NCBI RefSeq assembly: GCF_020715685.1
Contig: NZ_CP085840.1
Span: 1,922,001-1,986,000 of the forward strand
DNA from: Dermatobacter hominis
GTDB lineage: Bacteria > Actinomycetota > Acidimicrobiia > Acidimicrobiales > Microtrichaceae
DNA length: 64,000 bases
Direction: 5' to 3'
The notes below the pieces were generated by a model. It worked only from the letters and a program-made list of their open reading frames with translations. It searched no databases and was not told where the DNA came from. A program made the translations under genes and the position numbers. This document shows positions 37,793 to 45,404 of this stretch, piece by piece (the first letter of the stretch is position 1; each line of letters starts with the position of its first letter).

Positions 37793-38623
37793 CTATCGAG
37801 ACATCGTCTTCGTGGCGACCAGGGTGAAGCTCTGGCGCAGCTCGTCGAGAAGCGAGTTCCATCGGTCGGGCACCGGGAGGGATCGACCGGCGAACTGCCT
37901 GTCGAGCTCGACGATCGTCATCCCGAACGAGCGCAGCTTGCGAACCGTCCATACTTTGGTCGGCAGCGTCTCGACGTCGTAGGAGGCCTCGCCGTAGAGC
38001 TTCGTCGCCATCCGTGCGGCGAGACCGCCGGAGAAGACGCTAATTCCCGGGTGTCCGTAATGCGGATCCTTGGCGAAGTTCTTGAGCCCGAACCGGATCG
38101 GGGCTCGGAGAAACAGCACCCCACCCGGTCGAAGGACACGGACGCACTCGTGGAGCATCGCCACCTTGTCGGGCACGTGCTCCAGCACGTCAGAGGAGGC
38201 GACGATGTCGAACTCGCCCGTCCTGAATGGCATCTCGCACGCGCTCGCCAGCTGGGTACGTGCTCGCAGGCCGTAGGCGGTCGCGCGGATGCGTGCAGCC
38301 TGGACGGCTTCCGGGATCACGTCGATGCCGGTCGGGTTCGCACCTGCCTGGCCGAGAGCGACCAGCCAGGCGCCGTTCTGGCAGCCAACGTCGAGCACCG
38401 CCTTGTTGGCCAGCGTGGTGACTGATTGAACCAGGGCGTTCCGTTCTCGGGCTCGCTCGACCGCACCTTCTTCGTACTCGATCCACCGATCGCGATGAGG
38501 ATCGGCGTCACTGAGCACCGCCGAGCTCCAATACTCGAAAAACGGTCGCTCAACCCCGGTGAGATTCGGAAATGCGCGAGGGTCGAGCGCTGTCCCCTCC
38601 CATGCTCCTTGTGCGCCTACCAC
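37793..38623 (-). CDS. SAM-dependent methyltransferase, likely acquired
   Basis: A 276-residue methyltransferase. Motif I is VLDVGCQNGAWLVAL (about 75-89), the acidic strand 2 end is GIDVIPEA, and SSDVLEHVPDK precedes VLRPGGVLFLRAP. Similar enzymes methylate sugars or quinone-like acceptors. GC content is visibly lower (near 60% by eye) than in rplY and prs on both sides, and codons such as TTG, AAT and ATA-rich stretches appear, so it looks like an insertion between two genes normally adjacent. No partner gene is seen. Confidence 0.75.
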   Translation of the reverse strand: MVGAQGAWEGTALDPRAFPNLTGVERPFFEYWSSAVLSDADPHRDRWIEYEEGAVERARERNALVQSVTTLANKAVLDVGCQNGAWLVALGQAGANPTGIDVIPEAVQAARIRATAYGLRARTQLASACEMPFRTGEFDIVASSDVLEHVPDKVAMLHECVRVLRPGGVLFLRAPIRFGLKNFAKDPHYGHPGISVFSGGLAARMATKLYGEASYDVETLPTKVWTVRKLRSFGMTIVELDRQFAGRSLPVPDRWNSLLDELRQSFTLVATKTMSR

Positions 38624-38990
38624 CGTTTCCCTTCCTCAAGGTGACGCATTACGTTCGCCTAATTCGCCCGCCGACACAAGCGCAAGTCGTGAACTCACAC
38701 GGGAGGGCTCATGCCGACCAGGTTTCGGCCCCAACCGCCAGGACACGAATCCACAATTGGCTGCGGTGTAGAGACCGCCTTGCAACGAATCAAGCAGAGA
38801 ACGAACGACCTCTGCTCGATTGTGAGCCAAGCCCGAGATCCGACGCCACACCTGGCAAGAGCTCCGAGCCCATTCCCTTGGTGACGTGGTCGGCCGCGGC
38901 CGGTCGCGACGGACCTTGACCCGACAGCGCAGCGTGAGAGCGGTGTCTGGTGGCCGGCTCACACAGAGCCGTCAGCGACGTTGCGGGGTC
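38624..38990. other. Non-coding, lower-GC intergenic stretch
   Basis: 367 bp between the methyltransferase start and the prs stop. Short open frames exist on both strands but show no family pattern or ribosome site. It has the same lower GC as the methyltransferase gene and probably came with it; it should hold that gene's promoter. I see no repeat or RNA structure I can support. Confidence 0.5.
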
Positions 38991-39974
38991 TCAGTGCTGG
39001 TTCTGGCCGTCGAAGATCTCGCTGACCGACGTGTCCTCGAAGACGGCGTCGATCGCGTCGGCGATGATGCCGGCGGCCGAGAGCACCTCGATCTTGTCGA
39101 TCCGCTTCTCGGGCGGCAGCGGCAGCGTGTTGGTGACGACGACCTTCTCGATCGACGAGTTCTTCAGGCGGTCGATCGCCGGGCCGGAGAACACGCCGTG
39201 GGTGGCGGCGCAGTAGACGGCCGAGGCGCCCCGCTCGGTGAGCTGGTCGGCGGCGGCGACGATCGTGCCGGCGGTGTCGATCATGTCGTCGATCAGCACG
39301 CAGGTGCGGCCCTCGACCTCGCCGACGACCTCCTTGGCCTCGACCTGGTTCTTGGCGCCCTTGACCCGGCGCTTGTGGACGATCGCCAGGTCGGCGTGCA
39401 GGGCGTTGGCGTAGCGCTCCGCGACCTTCACCCGGCCGGCGTCGGGCGACACGACGACGAGGTCGTCGCCGAGGTTGTCGGCCATCCACTGGACGAGCAC
39501 CGGCATGGCGGTCAGGTGGTCGACGGGCCCGTCGAAGAAGCCCTGGATCTGGCCGGAGTGCAGGTCGACCGACACGATGCGCTTGGCGCCGGCGACCTCG
39601 AACATGTTGGCCAGCAGCTTGGCCGTGATCGGCTCGCGGCCCTCGGCCTTCCGGTCCTGGCGGCCGTAGCCGTAGAAGGGGGCGACGACCGTGATCCGCT
39701 TGGCCGAGGCCCGCTTGGCGGCGTCCACCATGATCAGGTGCTCCATCAGCGCGTCGTTGACCGAGAGGTCGCCGGATGCGCAGTGGCTCTGGAAGATGAA
39801 GAGGTCGGCGCCGCGGATCGACTCGCCGAACTTGCAGTGCAGCTCGCCGTTGGCGAACTCAGCGATCTCCATCGGCGCCAGCGCGATCCCGAGCTGCTCG
39901 GCGATCTCCTCGGCAAGCTCGCGGTTGACGCGTCCGGCCACCATCGTCAGCCGCTTCTTGGTCACCAGTTCCAT
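38991..39974 (-). CDS. prs: Ribose-phosphate pyrophosphokinase
   Basis: A 327-residue PRPP synthase, feeding nucleotide, histidine, tryptophan and NAD synthesis. Motifs: FANGELHCKF, the ATP flexible loop YGYGRQDRK (about 105-113), VSVDLHSGQIQGFF, VVSPDAGRV, and the ribose-phosphate loop VLIDDMIDTAGT (near 222). ATG at 39974 fits the family N-terminus; GGAGGCGAGG lies upstream. It follows glmU by 28 bp on the same strand, the standard glmU-prs pair. Confidence 0.95.
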   Translation of the reverse strand: MELVTKKRLTMVAGRVNRELAEEIAEQLGIALAPMEIAEFANGELHCKFGESIRGADLFIFQSHCASGDLSVNDALMEHLIMVDAAKRASAKRITVVAPFYGYGRQDRKAEGREPITAKLLANMFEVAGAKRIVSVDLHSGQIQGFFDGPVDHLTAMPVLVQWMADNLGDDLVVVSPDAGRVKVAERYANALHADLAIVHKRRVKGAKNQVEAKEVVGEVEGRTCVLIDDMIDTAGTIVAAADQLTERGASAVYCAATHGVFSGPAIDRLKNSSIEKVVVTNTLPLPPEKRIDKIEVLSAAGIIADAIDAVFEDTSVSEIFDGQNQH

Positions 39975-40002
39975 GACCGACCTCGCCTCCAGCACCGCCG
40001 GG

Positions 40003-41133
40003 TCAGGTGGCGGTGTCCGCAGTGTAGAACGGGCCCGTGGTGACGTCCGAAGGCAGTTCGGACCCGGCACCGAACGAGGCGTAGGGCCCGACGGTGCAGC
40101 GGTCGCCGATGCGGGCGGAGCGGGCCGTCGTCTGCTCGATCACGCAGTCGTCGCCGACCGTGCAGTCCACGAGCCGGGTGTTGGGGCCGAGCTCGGTCCC
40201 GTCGCCCACGACCGTGGCGCCCTGCAGGATCACGCCGGGGAACAGGGTCACGTCCTGGCCGACCTCGACGGTGGTGTCGACGAACACCGAGGCCGGGTCG
40301 AGCATCGTGACGCCCGAGCGCAGCAGCGACTCGTTCGTGCGGCGCCGCAGCTCGGACTCCGCCGCCGCGAGCTGCACGCGGTCGTTGACGCCCTGGGTCT
40401 CGGCCGGGTCGTGGGCGATCACGGCCTCGACGCGGTGGCCGGTCCCGGACAGCACGGCCACGACGTCGGTCAGGTAGTACTCGCCCTGCGCGTTGTCGGG
40501 CTCCACCCGGCGCAGCGCCGGCGCCAGCAGGCTGCGTCGGAAGCAGTAGATCGACGTGTTGATCTCGTCGATCTCGCGCTCCTCGGCCGAGGCGTCGCCG
40601 TCCTCGACGATCCGCTCCACCGAGCCGTTCGAGCCCCGGACCACCCGGCCGTACCCCGACGGGTCGTCCATCACCGCGGTCAGCACGGTCGCGGCGGCCC
40701 CGGTCGAGCGGTGGTGCCCGACCAGCTCGGCGATGGTGGCGGGCCGCAGCAGCGGCGCGTCGCCGGGCAGGACGAGGACGTCGCCCTCGTCCTCCTCGTC
40801 GGGCAGGCCGACGAGGCCGACCATGGCGGCGTCGCCGGTGCCGCGCTGGACGCGCTGCTCGACGAACTCGATGTCGATGCGGTGCGAGTGCTCGAGCAGC
40901 TTCTTGGCGACCCAGTCGCCCTTGTGGCCGACGACGATCACCGCCCGGGACGCGTCGGTGGACGCCAGCGAGTCGAGCACGTACATGAGCATCGGCCGGC
41001 CGCAGAGCCGGTGCAGCGGCTTCGGCCGCTCGGACTGCATGCGCCGGCCCTCGCCCGCGGCGAGCACGACCGCGGCGAGCGGCGGCAGCGCCACGTCGGT
41101 GGGGTCGTCGTCGAGTGCGAACGGGTCGGTCAT
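40003..41133 (-). CDS. glmU: GlmU-like N-acetylglucosamine-1-phosphate uridyltransferase, shortened (acetyltransferase site missing)
   Basis: A 376-residue protein; normal GlmU has about 450-490. The uridyltransferase half is complete: VVLAAGEGRRMQSERPKPLH (22-41), GTGDAAM, LPGDAPLL, EYYLTD. The left-handed beta helix starts (VFVDTTVEVGQDVTLFPGVI) but ends at CTVGPYASFGAGSEL plus a short tail, near E. coli residue 347. Residues for acetyl transfer (E. coli Lys351, His363, Tyr366, Asn377, Asn386, Ser405) are therefore absent. Only 28 bp separate its stop from prs, so no remnant of the missing part remains. It should make UDP-GlcNAc only if another enzyme acetylates glucosamine-1-phosphate. Confidence 0.85.
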   Translation of the reverse strand: MTDPFALDDDPTDVALPPLAAVVLAAGEGRRMQSERPKPLHRLCGRPMLMYVLDSLASTDASRAVIVVGHKGDWVAKKLLEHSHRIDIEFVEQRVQRGTGDAAMVGLVGLPDEEDEGDVLVLPGDAPLLRPATIAELVGHHRSTGAAATVLTAVMDDPSGYGRVVRGSNGSVERIVEDGDASAEEREIDEINTSIYCFRRSLLAPALRRVEPDNAQGEYYLTDVVAVLSGTGHRVEAVIAHDPAETQGVNDRVQLAAAESELRRRTNESLLRSGVTMLDPASVFVDTTVEVGQDVTLFPGVILQGATVVGDGTELGPNTRLVDCTVGDDCVIEQTTARSARIGDRCTVGPYASFGAGSELPSDVTTGPFYTADTAT

Positions 41134-41167
41134 GGCACCTGTGGTCCTGTCACCTGGAGGTTCGTCA

Positions 41168-41242
41168 TGGCTGGCGGGGCAGGATTCGAACCTGCATCTT
41201 CCTGATCCAAAGTCAGGCGTTCTGCCGTTGAACTACCCGCCA
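41168..41242 (-). tRNA. tRNA-Gln (TTG)
   Basis: Read on the minus strand: acceptor TGGCGGG pairs with CCCGCCA, D-arm GTTCAACGGCAGAAC, anticodon stem CCTGA/TCAGG around loop CTTTGGA (anticodon TTG), T-arm GCAGG TTCGAAT CCTGC, discriminator G and an encoded CCA (41168-41170). It sits 34 bp upstream of glmU on the same strand, a position known in other actinobacteria. Confidence 0.95.
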
Positions 41243-41316
41243 GGGGCTCCCGGTTCAACGTAGTTCGCCGCTCCCCCGGCGAGGCTCCCACCGGGTGCGG
41301 CGCGGCTCGGCTGAGC

Positions 41317-42372
41317 TCAGGACGCCTCGAGCGATCGGCGGGGCCCGCCCCGGCCGACGGCGGTGGCGGCCGCCTCCTCCCAGAACCCGATGCCCCAGCC
41401 GAGGTGCAGCGCCACGAAGGCCGCGGGCACCCAGCGCCGGTCCTCGGGGTCGACCGAGTCGATGACCTGCCGGGTCCCGGCGGCCACCAGCGCGCCGTAG
41501 CCGGCGAGCACGGCCAGGCCGAGCGGGCGCGTGCGGCGACCGGCGAGCAGCGGGACGGCGGCGGCCAGCGCCCCGACGAGCACCGGGGCGGCGAGGTGTC
41601 GGGGGCTCGCGGACTCGGGGTGCTGGACGAGCGTCTGGACCTTGCCGGCGCCGTAGCGCCGGTACTGGCGGAACAGCGCCCCCACGCTCTGGCGGCAGTC
41701 CCAGTCGATCCGGATCGCCGGGTCGAACAGCAGCTCGCGACCCGACTGCCGGAGCCGGTAGTCGAACTCGAAGTCCTCGTTGACGAGCTGGTCCTCGTTC
41801 CAGCCGCCGAGCTCCCGCACCAGGGCGGTCGGGTAGGCGCCGAAGGGGACGTGGTCCACGGTCTGGGACTCCGTGCCGTAGTGGTACACCGAGTTGCCCT
41901 GCGCCAGCTTCGAGCCCATCACGGCCGCGATGGCGCGGCCCTGCGACGTGTGGCCGACCCCGTCCTTGCGGCCGCCCACGCCGCCCCATCGACCGCTGCG
42001 CAGGTGCCCGACGACCCGCTCGACGTAGTCGTCACCCACGTTGCAGTGGGCGTCGATCCGCACGAACCACTCGCCCCGGGCGCGGCGCAGGGCCAGGTTC
42101 ATCGCCTTCGGGATCACCCGGTCGGGGTTGTCGACCAGCTCGATCCGGGGATCGTCCGCGGCCGCCGCCCGCACGAGCTCGGCTGTGTCGTCGTCGGACG
42201 CGCCGTCCACGACCAGGATCTGCAGGTCGGGGTACGTCTGGGCCGAGATCGACGCCAGCAGCGGGCCGATCGAGGCCGACTCGTTGCGGGCCGGGACCGC
42301 GACGGTGACGAGGCCCGGGACGAGCTCCGCCGAGGGTCCGTCGAGGAGCGGCTCGGGACCGCCCAGGCTCAC
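41317..42372 (-). CDS. Family 2 glycosyltransferase with C-terminal membrane segments
   Basis: A 351-residue GT-A glycosyltransferase. The N-terminal block VTVAVPARNESASIGPLL (about 22-39), the DXD-like region in VRIDAHCNV, and the acceptor-site VNEDFEFDYRLRQSG are visible, as in succinoglycan-type transferases (ExoA). Two or three hydrophobic segments after residue 270 anchor it in the membrane. GTG at 42372 overlaps the WbaP-like stop (GTGA), so it probably adds the second sugar after the initiating transferase. Confidence 0.85.
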   Translation of the reverse strand: MSLGGPEPLLDGPSAELVPGLVTVAVPARNESASIGPLLASISAQTYPDLQILVVDGASDDDTAELVRAAAADDPRIELVDNPDRVIPKAMNLALRRARGEWFVRIDAHCNVGDDYVERVVGHLRSGRWGGVGGRKDGVGHTSQGRAIAAVMGSKLAQGNSVYHYGTESQTVDHVPFGAYPTALVRELGGWNEDQLVNEDFEFDYRLRQSGRELLFDPAIRIDWDCRQSVGALFRQYRRYGAGKVQTLVQHPESASPRHLAAPVLVGALAAAVPLLAGRRTRPLGLAVLAGYGALVAAGTRQVIDSVDPEDRRWVPAAFVALHLGWGIGFWEEAAATAVGRGGPRRSLEAS

Positions 42373-43886
42373 CGGCGCTTGCCGAGCAACGTCGGGATCG
42401 TGCGGAGCCCGATCACGAGGTCGCGCCACAGGGACCAGTTCTCGATGTAGCGGTTGTCGAGCCGGACCCTGGTCTCGATGCTCGTGTCGCCCCAGAACCC
42501 GTTGACCTGGGCCCAGCCGGTGATGCCGACGGGCACCCGGTGGCGCTCGTGGTAGTCCTCGATCTCCGAGCCGAACTGCTCGACGAAGTGCGGGCGCTCG
42601 GGGCGGGGCCCGACGAGCGACATCTCGCCCTTGAGGACGTTGACCAGCTGCGGCAGCTCGTCGAGGTGCGTGGGCCGCAGGAGGCGGCCGACCCGGGTCA
42701 CGCGGTCGTCGTCGTCGACGCTCCACTGCTTGGCCGAGTCGTCGTTCACCTTCATCGTGCGGAACTTGAGGATCTCGAACGGCTTGCCGCCGATGCCGAT
42801 GCGCACCTGGCGGAAGAACACCGGTCCGGCGCTGGTCAGCTTCACGCCGATGGCGCAGGCCAGGAACACCGGCGCCGTCAGCAGCAGGAGGAGCCCGGCG
42901 GCGACGAGGTCGAACGCCCGCTTGACCGGCCACATGTGCGAGGCGGTGCCCGGACGGCGCAGCGGTACGAGCGGCAGGCCGTCGACCTCGTGACCGACGT
43001 CCTCGTGGCTCACGCCGAGCTCGAAGAGGCGGGGCACGGCGTAGAACTGGACGGTGTCGTCGTGGCAGCGGCGGACGATGCGCACGAGCTCGGTCTCGGA
43101 GGCGGCGCCGAAGGCCAGCACGACGTGACGGACGGCGGTCAGCTGGAGGATCGCCGGGAGGTGCTCCGGGTGCCCGACCAGCGGCAGGGCGTCCTGGTCG
43201 TCGAAGCGGTCGATGAACCCGCACGGCACGAGGCCGAACTCGGGGTTGTCCTTGAGGGCGGCGGCCACGGCCTGGCCGACCGGGCCGGAGCCGACGATCA
43301 GCGTGTCCTCGAGGTCGAAGCCCTGGCGGCGGACCGACGCGGTGACCCGGGACGTGATCAGGCGGCCGAGCAGGACGAGGGGCAGCGTGAAGACGACGAG
43401 CTGGACGATCGCCACGACGTCGATGAAGCGGCGGGCGTTGGAGAAGTCGTTCACGCGGGTCAGGGTGACGAGCGCGGACGTGGCCACGGGGGCCAGGCCG
43501 ATCCGCGTGATGATCGACAGGAGGCCCTCGCTCGGGGCGACGGCCTGGCGGCCACGCCGGTGCGTGGGCCACAGGAGCAGCGTGCCGACGATGGCGAACA
43601 GGATGCCGACCCGCACCGAGATGACCGCGTCGGCGAAGTAGCCGAAGGCGAACAGCGGGATGAGGAGCGCCACCGCGTCGAGCAGGTGGCCCATCGCCTG
43701 GAGGCTCCGGCCGACCGCCCGCCGCTCCTGGCGGGTGATGTCGGACGCCGGCGGGTTGAGGACGATCGGGTCAGCGACCGCACCGTCGGTCAGGTCGATC
43801 ACCCCGCTCGGACCGTCCACCAACCGCAGGACGGACGGGCGCGAGCTCGAATGGCTCAACCCTTCCGCATCGGAGTACCTCAGCAT
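42369..43886 (-). CDS. Undecaprenyl-phosphate sugar phosphotransferase, WbaP/CpsE-like (exopolysaccharide initiation)
   Basis: A 505-residue polyisoprenyl-phosphate hexose-1-phosphate transferase. Four membrane segments (about 70-180) and a CoA-binding-like Rossmann domain (LIVGSGPVGQAVAAAL, near 198) precede a fifth segment (RAFDLVAAGLLLLLTAP) and the catalytic domain with FRQVRIGIGGKPFEILKFRT, THLDELPQLVNVLKGEMSLV, GPRPERP and GITGWAQVNG. It loads the first sugar on the lipid carrier. First gene of the leftward polysaccharide pair; a GGAAGAGGGG ribosome site precedes the ATG. Confidence 0.92.
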   Translation of the reverse strand: MLRYSDAEGLSHSSSRPSVLRLVDGPSGVIDLTDGAVADPIVLNPPASDITRQERRAVGRSLQAMGHLLDAVALLIPLFAFGYFADAVISVRVGILFAIVGTLLLWPTHRRGRQAVAPSEGLLSIITRIGLAPVATSALVTLTRVNDFSNARRFIDVVAIVQLVVFTLPLVLLGRLITSRVTASVRRQGFDLEDTLIVGSGPVGQAVAAALKDNPEFGLVPCGFIDRFDDQDALPLVGHPEHLPAILQLTAVRHVVLAFGAASETELVRIVRRCHDDTVQFYAVPRLFELGVSHEDVGHEVDGLPLVPLRRPGTASHMWPVKRAFDLVAAGLLLLLTAPVFLACAIGVKLTSAGPVFFRQVRIGIGGKPFEILKFRTMKVNDDSAKQWSVDDDDRVTRVGRLLRPTHLDELPQLVNVLKGEMSLVGPRPERPHFVEQFGSEIEDYHERHRVPVGITGWAQVNGFWGDTSIETRVRLDNRYIENWSLWRDLVIGLRTIPTLLGKRR

Positions 43887-44308
43887 CTCGCCCCTCTTCC
43901 CTCAGCACTCCGGCAAGCGCCGGAGTACGAAGCAGGGTCACCCGTCCGACGGGTGGCCCGACCCAGCTCTTCTGTCCACAGCTCCAGCGCTCGCCACAGC
44001 CCTACCCACGTACGACGACGCCGATTCGATGGCGGCACCGGATGCGACTTCCGACGACCAACCCCTTGAGGTCGTCCTCCGCCGATTCTCCCCTGTCCCG
44101 GGCCCCATGTCACCATGTGACTCTCGCCACGGTCAAGGGTAGAACGCGGGCAGTTCTCCCAGTCGTCGCCCCCATTTCACCGCCCCGTCGGACCCGTCAC
44201 CGTCCGGCTGCCCGCCCGTCGACCGGACGTTCCCCGGACCGTCCGCGCGGGCGCGGGCCGAGCAGGCCCCGGTGGCGCGACGGTGCCCGCCGGGCCACAC
44301 TCGCCCGG
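43887..44308. promoter_or_regulatory. Divergent control region of the polysaccharide genes
   Basis: 422 bp without a supported gene, between the WbaP-like and BioF2-like starts. It contains three inverted repeats: ACTCCGGC (43907-43914) with 43919-43926; CACCCGTC (43939-43946) with 43948-43955; and GTCAC CAT GTGAC (44109-44121). The first two lie in the predicted 5' leader of the WbaP-like gene and could act as attenuator or operator. Base composition is less GC-rich than the flanking genes. Confidence 0.4.
44296..44301 (+). promoter_or_regulatory. -10-like box of the BioF2/CelD-like gene
   Basis: CACACT ends 7 nt before the ATG at 44309; a weak leaderless promoter candidate. Confidence 0.3.
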
Positions 44309-45385
44309 ATGCGGGTGGACGTGGTGGAGCAGCTGGGCGACCTGGCCCCGGCGTGGGACGAGCTCGTGGACCGCCAGGCGATGCCCTCGGCGTTCCTCCG
44401 CAGCTGGTGGCTGGGCGCCGCCGCAGCGGGGCGCCCGCAGGTCGTCTGCTGCTTCGACGGCGACGAGCTGGTCGGTGGTGCCGCCTTCGAGGTCGACGCG
44501 ATCGGCCGCGGCGGCACCGGCCTGGAGCGCGTCCGCTCGCTCGGACAGGGACCGCTCGCCCCCGACCACCTCGACGTCGTCGCGGCGCCCGGGCGGCGCG
44601 CCGAGGTGGCGCGCGAGGTGCTCGGGTGGCTCCGCCGGCCGGGCAGCCGGCTCGTGGACCTCGACGGTCTGGCCGCCACCGGAGCGCTCGCCCGGGTCCT
44701 CTCCCGCCACGAGATGACCCGCACGGGTGCTCCATTTTCCCCCCTGCCCGCGGACCTCGACGCGTACCTGGCGGACCGCCCGGGCCAGCTCCGCTCGACG
44801 ATCAGCCGGACCCGCAAGCGGATGGTGAAGGCGGGGGCGACCATCCGACGGGTCGGTCCCGACGACGCCGACCGGGCGCTCGCCGACCTCGCCCGGCTGC
44901 ACGACCACCGCTGGGCCGACGACTCGGGGTTCCTCGACGCCTGGGACCGCTTCGAGCGCGCGGCCCGGGCCGGTCTGCAGGACGGCTCGGTCGTGGTCCA
45001 CGAGGCGGTCGACGCCGACGGGCAGGTCGTGGCGACGGAGCTCGACGTGCGGGCCGCCACGAGCATCGCCTTCTACCAGGCCGGCCGCAGCACCGACCGC
45101 GAGTGGCGTGGCGTCGGCTCGGTGCTGAAGGCCGACGTCGTCGGCTGGGCGATCGAGCACGGCGCGACCGAGTACGACCTGCTGCGCGGCGACGAGGCCT
45201 ACAAGTCGGACTGGGCGACGGATCGGCGGGAGGTGGTCCGGGTCCGCTTCGGCTCGGGCACCGCCGGGCGCGCCGTCGCCGTCGCCGCGACGGCGTGGTT
45301 CCGCGCCCGCTCCGTCCAGGTGGCCGCCTCGGCCGAGCTGGCCCGTCGGCGCGCCGAGCGAGACGAGCCGTCCGCCGAGGCGTGA
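44309..45385 (+). CDS. GNAT-fold acetyltransferase, BioF2/CelD (BcsL)-like
   Basis: A 358-residue protein with two tandem GNAT-like halves as in FemAB and the CelD/BcsL group. Family-like stretches are SAFLRSWWLGAAAAG (about 26-40), RSTISRTRKRMVKAG (about 165-180), VVATELDVRAATSIAFYQAG and GATEYDLLRGDEAYKSDWAT near 300. Such proteins acetylate or aminoacylate sugars during exopolysaccharide or cellulose-type glycan synthesis. It sits between the initiating transferase and the flippase, converging on the latter with 19 bp. Confidence 0.8.
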   Translation: MRVDVVEQLGDLAPAWDELVDRQAMPSAFLRSWWLGAAAAGRPQVVCCFDGDELVGGAAFEVDAIGRGGTGLERVRSLGQGPLAPDHLDVVAAPGRRAEVAREVLGWLRRPGSRLVDLDGLAATGALARVLSRHEMTRTGAPFSPLPADLDAYLADRPGQLRSTISRTRKRMVKAGATIRRVGPDDADRALADLARLHDHRWADDSGFLDAWDRFERAARAGLQDGSVVVHEAVDADGQVVATELDVRAATSIAFYQAGRSTDREWRGVGSVLKADVVGWAIEHGATEYDLLRGDEAYKSDWATDRREVVRVRFGSGTAGRAVAVAATAWFRARSVQVAASAELARRRAERDEPSAEA

Positions 45386-45404
45386 CCGCCGAGCCGGGTC
45401 TCGC

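Noticed and set aside
38572-38962. Small open frames on both strands in the prs/methyltransferase gap
   Set aside because: No ribosome site, no recognisable family and no conserved-looking composition.
40003-40070. Frameshift as a cause of the short glmU
   Set aside because: No helix-repeat coding sequence exists in any frame after the stop; prs begins 28 bp later, so the missing part was deleted or never present.
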